DNA of 64,000 nucleotides from Stenotrophomonas sp046736075 (lineage in GTDB: Bacteria > Pseudomonadota > Gammaproteobacteria > Xanthomonadales > Xanthomonadaceae): positions 3,224,001 to 3,288,000 of the forward strand of contig NZ_CP177163.1 of NCBI RefSeq assembly GCF_046736075.1, written 5' to 3'. The translations under genes and the position numbers were made by a program. Below the pieces are notes generated by a model. The model was not told the origin of the DNA. It ran no database searches and saw nothing but the letters and a program-made list of their open reading frames with translations. Below, one piece after another: positions 24,075 through 32,163 of the stretch. Within the stretch, counting starts at the first letter, position 1; each line of letters begins with the position of its first letter.

Positions 24075-24935
24075 ATGAGCGAGGTGCTGGACACTGCCGC
24101 CGGCGACCTGCTGCGCGCTGCGCAGCAGTGCCTGGCCGAACCCGATCCGCTGCGCAAGGTCGCGCTGACCCAGCACTACGCGGCGCAGTTCCGCGCCGGG
24201 CGCCTGAAGGCACCGGCCGAGGCGCCGCCGCCCGAGCCGATCCGCATGCCGGGCCGCCCGGCGCGGCCCGCCCTGGTGCATCCGCGCGACCTGCCGCGGC
24301 GCGGCCTGGGCAGTGCGGAGGGGCGTGCGGCGTTCATCCACGCCATCGCCCACATCGAACTCAACGCCATCGACCTGGCCTGGGATGCGGTCTACCGCTT
24401 CCGCGGCCTGCCGGGCTCGTTCCATGCCGACTGGGTGGCCGTGGCCGATGACGAGTCGCGTCATTTCATGCTGCTGCATGGCCGCCTGCAGGCACTGGGC
24501 CATGCCTATGGCGACTTCGACGCGCACAACGGCCTGTGGGACATGTGCGAGAAGACCGCGCACGACGGCCTGGCGCGGATGGCGCTGGTGCCGCGCGTGC
24601 TTGAAGCACGCGGGCTCGATGTCACCCCCGGCATGATCGTCAAACTGCGCGCCAGCGGGGACACCGATACCGCCGATGTGCTGGAGATCATCCTGCGCGA
24701 GGAAGTGGCGCACGTGGCGGCCGGCTCGCGCTGGTACCGCTGGTACTGCACGCGCGCGGGCGTGGAGCCGCGGCCGCGCTTCATGGCCTTGCTGAAGGAG
24801 TACGCCGGCGGTTTCCTGTACGGCCCCTTCAACCTCGAAGCGCGGCTGCTGGCCGGATTCGACGAGGACGAACTGGCCGAGCTGATCGAGCAGACCGAGA
24901 TGCGCGGTCAGGCGTTGGCCAGCACCACGCGCTGA
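24075..24935 (+). CDS. DUF455 ferritin-like protein
   Basis: Protein of 286 residues of the DUF455 family, which has a ferritin-like helical bundle. The ATG at 24075 lies 11 bases after the purF stop. Probable metal ligands are seen as Glu/His pairs: HAIAHIELNAIDLAWD (about 95-110), DDESRHFMLLHGRL (about 137-150) and EIILREEVAHVAAG (about 205-218). Family members are sometimes called rhamnosyltransferases, but without evidence. It is probably a soluble di-iron protein of unknown reaction. It may be translated from the purF transcript. Its last 28 bases overlap the 3' end of the convergent lipase gene. Confidence 0.85.
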   Translation: MSEVLDTAAGDLLRAAQQCLAEPDPLRKVALTQHYAAQFRAGRLKAPAEAPPPEPIRMPGRPARPALVHPRDLPRRGLGSAEGRAAFIHAIAHIELNAIDLAWDAVYRFRGLPGSFHADWVAVADDESRHFMLLHGRLQALGHAYGDFDAHNGLWDMCEKTAHDGLARMALVPRVLEARGLDVTPGMIVKLRASGDTDTADVLEIILREEVAHVAAGSRWYRWYCTRAGVEPRPRFMALLKEYAGGFLYGPFNLEARLLAGFDEDELAELIEQTEMRGQALASTTR

Positions 24936-26398
24936 CCGTTCCCGGTCGGCCGGTTCACGTAGAACAGCCCGGGCCCGGGCCGGTAGGGCAGTTCGCGGGT
25001 GGCGTCGTCGGCGGCGTACAGCAGCGCGGTATCGCCGAGCGCGTCGAAATTCCAGTGCGCCGACTGCATCACATAGTGCTGCCGCAGCAGCTGTTCCTGC
25101 GCGGCATCCAGCGGTTGGCCGACCAGCAGCCGCGCCGCGATGGGGAGCAGCGGTGCGGGCAGTGCCAGTGCGGGATCCTGGTCGGGCGTGGCGCGCCAGG
25201 GCACCCCGGCCGCTGCCGCGCGCTGGTGCAGCAGGCGCAGTGCGATCCACTGGTAGCGCGGGTCGATCGCCCGGCGCAGGACCACCGCCGCATGGACGTG
25301 CAGGGTGGGCAGCAGGCGCACGCTGCGGCTGCCGGCCCGGCGCTGCTGCAGCCACTGGTGCCACACATCCACCCACACCGCATCGTCGCCCAGGCCCAGC
25401 TGCGCCTGCCACTGCCGGCACTGGTCCTGCGCGCGGTGATAAACCCCGCTGGCGCGCAGCAGCGACAGCGGTGGCGTGGCGCCCTCCGCCAGCCCGTGGT
25501 CATCGATGACCTCGCCCAGCGGGCGGGTCAGCAGCTTCGGTCCTTCCACGGTCTGGTCGTAGCCGCCACCGATATTGGCGTGCACGCCGGGCAGGGCGAT
25601 TTCCTCGTGCGGCGGGGCCACGCTGGTCAGTGCGAAGTGCTCGCGGTGTTCATCGCGCGCGGTCAGTTGCAGCACTTTGTCCGCGCAGCCGGCGGCCAGC
25701 GCGACGTCGGGTTGCTGGTCGCGCTGGCGACGGTCGACCGCCACCACGGTATCGAGCAGGCCGACGAACCGGACCCGGCGCGCGCGCCCGGGGAAGGCCG
25801 GTGCCAGGGTCAGCCCGGCGCGCACCAGTTGTTCGCGCAACCAGGCCTCGCCCTCGGCACGGGCGAGGCGATTGACCGCATCGCGCGCGGCGGCGGCACC
25901 GCGCGAATAGCCGAACAGGTCCACCCGCACCGCGGCGATCGGCGGCAGCCGGGGCTGCCGCGCCAGCGTGCGCAGTGCGTCGGGCAGCAGGATGTCCAGG
26001 CCACGTTGGACCTTGGCGCGCACGCCGGTACGGCCCACGCCGAAGGCCAGGCCCATCAGGTCGTCGTCCTTGCCGGTCCGCGTGCCGACGCCCTCGATGT
26101 AGATCGCCAGGGACAGCGGGCCGGCGGCCGGCAGGCCTGTGCCGCGATGATCCGGATACAGGGCGTGCAGGCGCGCGATGTTGGTCAGGCCATTGCTGTA
26201 GCTGCTGGTCAGCCGGCTCTGGTAGGGCGAGGCATCATCGGCGCGGATCGCCGGCGGACGCGGTGCCGGCGTGGTGCTGCCGGGCGGGCGCGAGGCATGT
26301 CGCAGGTTGTCGGCATTGTTGCGGGTGCCGTCGAAGAACAGGCCGATTTGCAGCAGCATTGCCGCTGTCGTGCCTTCAGTGCCATGTCCCCCCGCCAT
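24908..26398 (-). CDS. Tle1-like (DUF2235) phospholipase, possible T6SS effector
   Basis: Protein of 496 residues with an alpha/beta-hydrolase fold of the DUF2235/Tle1 family. The ATG at 26398 follows GGCAGGAGCGAC. The N-terminus has the family signature LQIGLFFDGTRNN. The catalytic serine is in LFGYSRGAAAARD (G-Y-S-R-G, Ser about 165), and the late motif LPGVHANIGGGYDQ supplies the likely His. Many Tle1 proteins are type VI secretion antibacterial lipases paired with an immunity protein and a VgrG. None of those genes is adjacent here. No signal peptide is present, as expected for a T6SS cargo. It could instead be a housekeeping lipase. The family is firm, the effector role inferred. Confidence 0.82.
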   Translation of the reverse strand: MAGGHGTEGTTAAMLLQIGLFFDGTRNNADNLRHASRPPGSTTPAPRPPAIRADDASPYQSRLTSSYSNGLTNIARLHALYPDHRGTGLPAAGPLSLAIYIEGVGTRTGKDDDLMGLAFGVGRTGVRAKVQRGLDILLPDALRTLARQPRLPPIAAVRVDLFGYSRGAAAARDAVNRLARAEGEAWLREQLVRAGLTLAPAFPGRARRVRFVGLLDTVVAVDRRQRDQQPDVALAAGCADKVLQLTARDEHREHFALTSVAPPHEEIALPGVHANIGGGYDQTVEGPKLLTRPLGEVIDDHGLAEGATPPLSLLRASGVYHRAQDQCRQWQAQLGLGDDAVWVDVWHQWLQQRRAGSRSVRLLPTLHVHAAVVLRRAIDPRYQWIALRLLHQRAAAAGVPWRATPDQDPALALPAPLLPIAARLLVGQPLDAAQEQLLRQHYVMQSAHWNFDALGDTALLYAADDATRELPYRPGPGLFYVNRPTGNGQRVVLANA

Positions 26399-26637
26399 GT
26401 CGCTCCTGCCCCCCGGTCGATGCCCGACCACGGTAGCGCGAAACCGCTACAGGCGCGACGGGTGACGCCGCACGTGATGTTGCTGAACCGCGCGGATGCG
26501 GATCACAGATTTGAAAAGCAATCACTCGCATCTATTGAATTCACGCGATCAACAGGAGCCATATGGCGTCGGCCTGTCGCCATCGGCCGCTTGCAGCAAC
26601 GACTTCCCCGCAGTGTTCCCACTCAAAGAGAGCCGAC

Positions 26638-27894
26638 ATGATGTCCAGATCGATGAGCAAGACCGCAGGTGTGATCACGTTGTGCCTGTTGACCGCCGGC
26701 AGTGCCTCGGCCGCGTCGCTGTTTGCCCCGGTCACGGTGGTGAGCCGCGCCTCGGCGAGCAGCCAGCCGGCGCTGAGCGCGCTGATGAACTCCCCGTCCA
26801 CCGCCACCGTGCAGGAAGTGCAGGTGGATGCTGCTGCGGTGACCGCGACCCAGAAACAACTGGAATTCGAGCTGCTTGGCCAGCCGGTGCAGGCCCTGCA
26901 GAGCCGCGTGGAGACGCTCGCCGACGGCGGCAGCGTCTGGTATGGCCAGCTCGGCACCCGTGCCGGTGCGCGGCTGGCCAAGGCCGGCGCACCGGACCCG
27001 CTCAACCAGATCATCCTGGTGCGCTCCGGCGACACGGTGACCGGCACCATCCGCCGCGATGGCCAGCTGTACCGCCTGCGCCCGATCAGCGACGGGCGCC
27101 ATGTGCTGGTGGAAGTGGATGAGTCGCGCATGCCGGCCGACCACCCGGCCGACTACAACCGGCTGCCCACGGTGGCGATGCCGGTCAACGAGCAGATCGG
27201 CATCGCGGCCGCGTCGTCGGGTACGCCGGCCACGATCCGCGTCCTGGTGGTGGCCACCAACGGCGCGGTGGCCGCCTATGGCGGCAACATGCAGTCGCTG
27301 GTGCAGCTGGCGGTGGCCGAGTCCAACCAGGGCTACGTCAACAGCAACGTTGGCATCACCCTGCAGCTGGCCGGCTACGAGACCACCACCTACACCGAAT
27401 CCAGCAGCTTCTCGACCGACCTGGCGCGCTTCCGCCAGACCAGCGACGGCTTCATGGACAGCATCCACACCAGCCGCAACAACACCCGCGCCGACGTGGC
27501 GGTCCTGGTGATCAACAACGCCAGTTCCTGCGGGCTGGCGTCGGGCATCGGCTCCACCGCCAGCACGGCGTTCGCTGCGGTGCACTGGGACTGCGCAACC
27601 GGGTACTACTCGTTTGCCCATGAAATCGGGCACCTGCAGAGCGCGCGCCACGATATCGCCACCGATTCGAGCACCTCGCCGTACGCCTATGGCCACGGCT
27701 ACCGCTACGAACCGGCCACGGGCACCGGCTGGCGCACGATCATGGCCTACAACTGCACGCGCAGCTGCCCGCGGTTGAACTTCTGGTCCAACCCGAACAT
27801 CAGCTACAACGGCATCCCGATGGGCATCGCGGCCAGTGCCGACAACCAGCGTGTGCTGGTCAACACCAAGGCGGCGGTCGCCGCGTTCCGCTGA
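26638..27894 (+). CDS. secreted zinc metalloprotease, M12/M72-like
   Basis: Exported metzincin-type protease of 418 residues. The start MMSRSMSKTAGVITLCLLTAG gives a signal peptide ending near ASA. A propeptide-like region covers about 30-190, with a Cys-poor sequence. The catalytic domain starts near PATIRVLVVATNGAV. The zinc site is HEIGHLQSARHD (about 328-339), a HExxHxxxxxH arrangement, and IMAYNC downstream supplies the Met-turn. The usual Gly of metzincins (HExxHxxGxxH) is replaced by Ser. Paired Cys (CGLASG, WDCAT, NCTRSCPR) suggest disulfides. It most resembles peptidyl-Asp metalloendopeptidases (M72). Extracellular peptide degradation is the likely role. Confidence 0.82.
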   Translation: MMSRSMSKTAGVITLCLLTAGSASAASLFAPVTVVSRASASSQPALSALMNSPSTATVQEVQVDAAAVTATQKQLEFELLGQPVQALQSRVETLADGGSVWYGQLGTRAGARLAKAGAPDPLNQIILVRSGDTVTGTIRRDGQLYRLRPISDGRHVLVEVDESRMPADHPADYNRLPTVAMPVNEQIGIAAASSGTPATIRVLVVATNGAVAAYGGNMQSLVQLAVAESNQGYVNSNVGITLQLAGYETTTYTESSSFSTDLARFRQTSDGFMDSIHTSRNNTRADVAVLVINNASSCGLASGIGSTASTAFAAVHWDCATGYYSFAHEIGHLQSARHDIATDSSTSPYAYGHGYRYEPATGTGWRTIMAYNCTRSCPRLNFWSNPNISYNGIPMGIAASADNQRVLVNTKAAVAAFR

Positions 27895-27911
27895 CGACGA
27901 GGGAGACGGGC

Positions 27912-28018
27912 GGTACCCACCCGGCAGCGGTGGGTACCGACCTGGCAGCTGTGGGTACCGGCCCGGCAGCGGTGGGTACCGGCCCGGCAATTGTGGGTAC
28001 CGACCGCTGGTCGGTACG
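27912..28018. repeat. five 21-base tandem units centred on GGTACC
   Basis: GGTACC occurs at 27912, 27933, 27954, 27975 and 27996, exactly 21 bases apart, with spacers of the type CGRCCYGGCARYKGTG. The run ends in a perfect palindrome GTACCGACC-GCT-GGTCGGTAC (27998-28018). It lies between the metalloprotease and lpxH stop codons, which converge here. It may also stop transcription. Confidence 0.85.
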
Positions 28019-28019
28019 C

Positions 28020-28760
28020 CTAGACCAGCGACTCCAGCGTCCAGCCCTGCGGCGTTACCCGCAGCACCGAGCCCTGTTCGTACCAGTCGCCGAGCACGAT
28101 GCGGGTGCACTCGCGATCGGCCGGGCGCAGGGTGTGGATCGCCGGGCGGTGGGTATGCCCGTGGATCATGGTGTCCACGCCGTAACGGATGAAGGTGGCC
28201 TCCACTTCGGCCGGGGCGACATCGGTGACGGTTTCGAACTGGGCCTTGTCGCCCTGCTTCATTTCCGACTGGCGCGCCTGGCTGGCATCGCGCGCCTTCT
28301 GCGCGAACGCGATGCGGGCCGCCAGCGGCTGCGCCAGGAACTGCGCCTGGAAGGCCGGATCGCGGGTCTGCGTGCGGAACTGCTGGTAGGCCACGTCATC
28401 GGTGCACAGCAGGTCGCCGTGCTGCAGCAGCACAGGGCGGCCGTAGAGGTCGATCACGCTCGGGTCGGGCAGGATGCGGAACCCCGCGCGGCGGGCATAG
28501 TCCTGCCCCACCAGGAAATCGCGGTTGCCACGGATGAAGTAGACCGGCACCCCGGCATCGGCCACAGCGTGCAGCGCATCCGCCACCGCGTCGGCAGCGG
28601 CGGACGGCGTGTCGTCGCCGATCCAGGCTTCGAACAGGTCGCCCAGAATGTACAGCGCGTCGGCCTGCATGGCGTCGCGCTGCAGGAAGGCCAGGAACAG
28701 GTCGGTGATGGCTGGACGGCTGGGGTCCAGATGCAGATCGGAAATGAACAGCGTGGTCAT
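28020..28760 (-). CDS. lpxH: UDP-2,3-diacylglucosamine diphosphatase
   Basis: Cleaves UDP-2,3-diacylglucosamine to lipid X in lipid A synthesis, at the inner-membrane surface. It has 246 residues (E. coli 240). It is a calcineurin-like metallophosphoesterase with two-manganese ligands in FISDLHLDPSRP (residues 4-15), ILGDLFEAWIGDD, FIRGNRDFLVG (GNRD) and HGHTHRPAIH. The start MTTLFISDLHL at 28760 is fixed by the motif. It follows the PAP2 gene by 37 bases and is probably the last gene of a glycosyltransferase-PAP2-lpxH operon. Confidence 0.93.
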   Translation of the reverse strand: MTTLFISDLHLDPSRPAITDLFLAFLQRDAMQADALYILGDLFEAWIGDDTPSAAADAVADALHAVADAGVPVYFIRGNRDFLVGQDYARRAGFRILPDPSVIDLYGRPVLLQHGDLLCTDDVAYQQFRTQTRDPAFQAQFLAQPLAARIAFAQKARDASQARQSEMKQGDKAQFETVTDVAPAEVEATFIRYGVDTMIHGHTHRPAIHTLRPADRECTRIVLGDWYEQGSVLRVTPQGWTLESLV

Positions 28761-28797
28761 GCGCGCATTGTAAAACGTCGGGCGCCACCGCACCGCG

Positions 28798-29337
28798 TCA
28801 CACCGGCAGCGGCAACCACTGCAGGCTGGCGCCGGCCAGGCCGGTGGCGATCGCGGTGGCAGCCAGCACATCGCTGGGATAGTGCAGGCCAAGCACCACC
28901 CGCGACACCCCGACCGCCGCCGTGAACGGCACCAGCAGCGGTGCCAGCCACGGGTAATAGGCCAGCGCGACGATGGTGAACGACACCGCGTGGAGGGTAT
29001 GGCCGGAGGGGAAGCTGAATTCGTCCAGCGGGGCCACCCAGGCACGGATACGCAGGTCGGCGGCATACGGCCGCGGGCGTCGCGTCCAGCGCTTGAGGCC
29101 CTTGTAGAGCAGCAGGGCCATCAGCCCGGTGGCGGCCATGTGCAGCGATGCGCGCAGGCCGTCGAAGCCATCCACCAGGACCAGCGCGCCCATCAGGGCG
29201 TACCAGAACACCCCGTCGCCCAGCCGGCTGACCGCGGCGAACACCTGGCGCACCCGGCGGCGCCGGCAGTAATGATTCGCACGGCGGCACCAGCGGGCCT
29301 CGCGGCCGCGCAGGGCTTCAAGCGGCGTGGTCGGCAT
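28798..29337 (-). CDS. PAP2-family membrane phosphatase
   Basis: Membrane phosphatase of 179 residues with about five helices. All three PAP2 catalytic motifs are present: KGLKRWTRRPRPY (KxxxxxxRP, about 83-95), SFPSGHTLHA (PSGH, about 110-120) and SRVVLGLHYPSDVLA (SRxxxxxHxxxD, about 145-159). Such enzymes act on phosphatidic acid, undecaprenyl-diphosphate or related lipids, with the active site on the periplasmic face. The start at 29337 overlaps the end of the upstream glycosyltransferase by 20 bases. This suggests translational coupling and a joint role in lipid or cell-surface glycan work. The exact substrate is unknown. Confidence 0.9.
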   Translation of the reverse strand: MPTTPLEALRGREARWCRRANHYCRRRRVRQVFAAVSRLGDGVFWYALMGALVLVDGFDGLRASLHMAATGLMALLLYKGLKRWTRRPRPYAADLRIRAWVAPLDEFSFPSGHTLHAVSFTIVALAYYPWLAPLLVPFTAAVGVSRVVLGLHYPSDVLAATAIATGLAGASLQWLPLPV

Positions 29338-30454
29338 GCGGCCTCCGGGCCTGGGCCAGTTCGGCCAGCAGGGCGTCGAACTCGGCCACCACCTGCTGGG
29401 GATGCAGCCGCTTCATGGCGCCGGCCGCGTTGCGCCCCAACCGTGCCCGCAGCACGTCATCGCCGGCCAGCTGCACGGCGGCGGTGACGAAGGCGGCGTC
29501 GTCGCTGACCGCGATGCCGTTTTCATCGGTGCGCAGGTGTTCGCGCGCTGCGCCGTAGTCGAAGGCCACCGTGGCCAGGCCGCTGGCCATCGCTTCCAGG
29601 GTCACGTTGCCGAAGGTCTCGCTGCGGCTGGGGAACAGGAACAGATCGCCACTGGCGAAATGGCGGGCCAGCGCATCGCCACGCTGCACGCCGCAGAAGA
29701 TGAAGTCCGGGTTGTCGTGCGCCAGCGCGGCGCGCGACGGGCCATCGCCCACGAACACGAAGCGGGCCTTGGGCCGTACCTGCTGCAGCCGCCGGAAGGC
29801 CTTCACCGCCAGCGCAAGGTTCTTTTCCGGCGCAATGCGCCCGACGTAGATCGCCGCGAAGCCGGTGCCGTCGATGCCCCATTCCTCGCGCAGCGCCGGG
29901 TCGCGCCGCGTCGGCTCGAACTGGCGGCTGTCCACCGCGCGCGCCAGCAGGCGCACCCGTTCAAAGCCCTGCTCGCAGAGGAACTGCTGCAGCTCCTGGG
30001 TGGGTACCAGGGTGGCGTCGGACTGGTTGTGGAAGCGCCGCATCCAGCGCAGTGCTGCCGCCTGCAGCCAGGCCACGCCGTAGTCGGGCAGGTATTCGTC
30101 GAAGCGGGTGTGGAAGCCGGTGGCGACCGGGATGCCCATCCGCCGCGCGGTGCGCAGGGCGGACCAGCCCAGCGGGCCTTCGGTGGCGATGTAGATCGCA
30201 TCGGGGCGTTGCTGCTGCCATTGGCGCGCCAGCCGCTTGGGGGCCGGCAGGCCGAAGCGCAGGCCGGGGTAGCGGGGCAGGGCCGCACCGGCGACCAGCA
30301 GGGTGTTGTCCCCGTCGGCGTCGCCGGCCTGGCGGGGCCGCACCAGATCGACTTGGTGACCGGCCGCACGCAGTCCCTGTTCGAGCCCCTGGACGGTCAG
30401 TGCAACACCGTTGACCTCGGGTGGATATGTCTCGGTGACGATGGCATAGCGCAT
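29318..30454 (-). CDS. GT-B (GT4) glycosyltransferase family 1 protein
   Basis: Retaining GT-B glycosyltransferase of 378 residues. It starts at MRYAIVTETYPPEVNGVALTV; the N-lobe opening is characteristic of the mannosyltransferase MgtA / sulfolipid-type GT4 enzymes. The acceptor loop carries VNGVA, and FHTRFDEYLPDYG follows. The C-lobe holds YVGRIAPEKNLALAVKAF and the donor-binding E-x7-E segment SRSETFGNVTLEAMASGL. It has no signal peptide and is probably peripheral to the membrane. Overlap with PAP2 and closeness to lpxH suggest a role in lipid glycosylation. The sugar and acceptor are not known. Confidence 0.88.
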   Translation of the reverse strand: MRYAIVTETYPPEVNGVALTVQGLEQGLRAAGHQVDLVRPRQAGDADGDNTLLVAGAALPRYPGLRFGLPAPKRLARQWQQQRPDAIYIATEGPLGWSALRTARRMGIPVATGFHTRFDEYLPDYGVAWLQAAALRWMRRFHNQSDATLVPTQELQQFLCEQGFERVRLLARAVDSRQFEPTRRDPALREEWGIDGTGFAAIYVGRIAPEKNLALAVKAFRRLQQVRPKARFVFVGDGPSRAALAHDNPDFIFCGVQRGDALARHFASGDLFLFPSRSETFGNVTLEAMASGLATVAFDYGAAREHLRTDENGIAVSDDAAFVTAAVQLAGDDVLRARLGRNAAGAMKRLHPQQVVAEFDALLAELAQARRPHADHAA

Positions 30455-30551
30455 GGCGGACCTCCCGTATGCGCGCATGCTGGGCGCCGGCGATGTAGCC
30501 GACATGACCCTGGCATGACCATCGGATGACGGCCCGGCCGGGCCGCCCGGT

Positions 30552-32078
30552 TCAGGCCACGAACGGCCGGAACTGCATGCCCAGTCCGGCCAGGCCCTCG
30601 GTTTCGCCGATCAGGTCGGCACGCAGCAGCGGCCGCGCGTCGATGAAGGCCTGCGGCAGGATCAGCGACAGCCGGGTGTCGTCGGCGGTCAGTTCCAGCG
30701 CCGGCATGGGCGTGTCTTCATGGGCGCGGTTGAGCAGTACCGCCAAGCGCAGCAGCGCGGCCATGCGCCGCGCCGGTTGCAGCAGGCGCTCGGGCAGGGC
30801 ATCGAAGGCGGCCTTGGGCACATTGCGGCGATGGGTGCGCACCAGCGCGGCCAGCAACTGCTGTTCCTGGCGCGAGAAGCCGGCGATGTCCGAGTTCTCC
30901 AGCACGTAGCTGCCGTGCACGTGATACCCGCTGTGCGCGATCATCAGGCCCAGTTCGTGCAGGCGCGCGGCCCAGCCGAGCATGCGTGCGTCGTCGGGGT
31001 CCAGCCCCCAGGCCGACTCCACCTGGCCGAGCAGGTCCATCGCGGTACGCTCGACGCGCTCGGCCTGCACGGTATCGATCCCGTAGCGCAGGCTCAGCGC
31101 CGCCACCGACTCGTCGCGCAGGTCGTTCTCGCTGGCGCGGCCGAGGATGTCGTACAGGATGCCTTCGCGCATTGCCGCCTTGCTGACCAGCAGCTTCTGC
31201 AGGCCCAGTGCCTGGAAGGCGGCTTCCAGCACCAGGATGCCGCCGGCGATGATCGGGCGGCGGTCGGCCGACAGGCCGGGCAGGTCGATGTCCTCGATCC
31301 GCTTGGCCTTGAGCAGTTCATCGCGCAGCTGCGGCAGGGCCTCGGCGGTGATCGCACCCTTGCTCAGCTTCATCGTCGCGCAGATTTCGCTGATCGCCTT
31401 GTGCGTGCCCGATGAGCCCAGCGCTTCGTGCCAGCCCAGCGCGCGGTACTTGGTGGCGAACTGCTGGAACTCGGCGCCGATCTCGGTCAGCGCGTCCTTC
31501 CAGCGCTTGCGGCTCAGCTTGCCGCCGGGGAAGAAACGCCGGGTGCTGGCGATGCAGCCGGCCTGCAGGCTTTCGCGCTCCAGGGTCTGCATGCCCTGGC
31601 CGATGATGAATTCGGTCGAGCCGCCGCCGATGTCGATCACCAGGCGGCGCTGGTCCGGCTTGGGCGGCTGCGCGTGGGCCACGCCCAGGTAGATCAGGCG
31701 CGCCTCCTCGCGGCCGCTGACCACTTCGATGGCATGCCCCAGCGCGGTTTCGGCCGGCATCAGGAAGGCCTGCGGCGAGCGCAGCTGGCGCACGGTATTG
31801 GTGGCCAGCGCGCGGACGCGCACCGGCGGGATGGCGCGGATGCGCTGGCCAAACCGGGCCAGGCATTCCAGCGCGCGCTGCCGCGCATCGGCGGACAGGC
31901 CGCCCTTGCCATCCAGCCCGTCGGCCATGCGTACCGTCTCGCGCAGGCGGTCTACCACCCGCAGCTGCCCGAGCGTGTAGCGCGCAATGACCATGTGGAA
32001 GCTGTTCGATCCAAGATCGATGGCGGCGAGCAGGTCGCCATCCTGCAGGGCGGGCGGAGTCGTGGTGGTATGCGGCAT
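30552..32078 (-). CDS. ppx: exopolyphosphatase / pppGpp phosphatase
   Basis: Removes terminal phosphate from long polyphosphate chains and can hydrolyse pppGpp. It has 508 residues (E. coli 513). It has the ASKHA actin-like fold with phosphate loop AIDLGSNSFHMVIARY (about 18-33), a second loop VIDIGGGSTEFIIGQG (about 147-162) and RALATNTVRQL. The helical HD-like domain spans about 310-508. The gene sits directly downstream of ppk, phoR and phoB on the same strand, 81 bases from ppk with a SMAG repeat in between. This matches the polyphosphate/phosphate clustering of the family. PPK makes and PPX degrades the same polymer. Confidence 0.95.
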   Translation of the reverse strand: MPHTTTTPPALQDGDLLAAIDLGSNSFHMVIARYTLGQLRVVDRLRETVRMADGLDGKGGLSADARQRALECLARFGQRIRAIPPVRVRALATNTVRQLRSPQAFLMPAETALGHAIEVVSGREEARLIYLGVAHAQPPKPDQRRLVIDIGGGSTEFIIGQGMQTLERESLQAGCIASTRRFFPGGKLSRKRWKDALTEIGAEFQQFATKYRALGWHEALGSSGTHKAISEICATMKLSKGAITAEALPQLRDELLKAKRIEDIDLPGLSADRRPIIAGGILVLEAAFQALGLQKLLVSKAAMREGILYDILGRASENDLRDESVAALSLRYGIDTVQAERVERTAMDLLGQVESAWGLDPDDARMLGWAARLHELGLMIAHSGYHVHGSYVLENSDIAGFSRQEQQLLAALVRTHRRNVPKAAFDALPERLLQPARRMAALLRLAVLLNRAHEDTPMPALELTADDTRLSLILPQAFIDARPLLRADLIGETEGLAGLGMQFRPFVA

Positions 32079-32139
32079 GGGCGAATGTTAGCCGAAGGCC
32101 GGTGTGCGGCGTCACCGCGCGGCCTTCACATGTGGAGGG

Positions 32140-32163
32140 GTGCGACCACCGGTCGCTGCCTAC
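32140..32163 (-). repeat. SMAG/REP element overlapping the ppk stop codon
   Basis: On the minus strand it reads GTAGGCAGCGACC-GGT-GGTCGCAC. The TAG of the GTAG head is the ppk stop codon (32160-32162). It lies between ppk and ppx, where it could affect downstream expression or mRNA stability. Confidence 0.75.
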
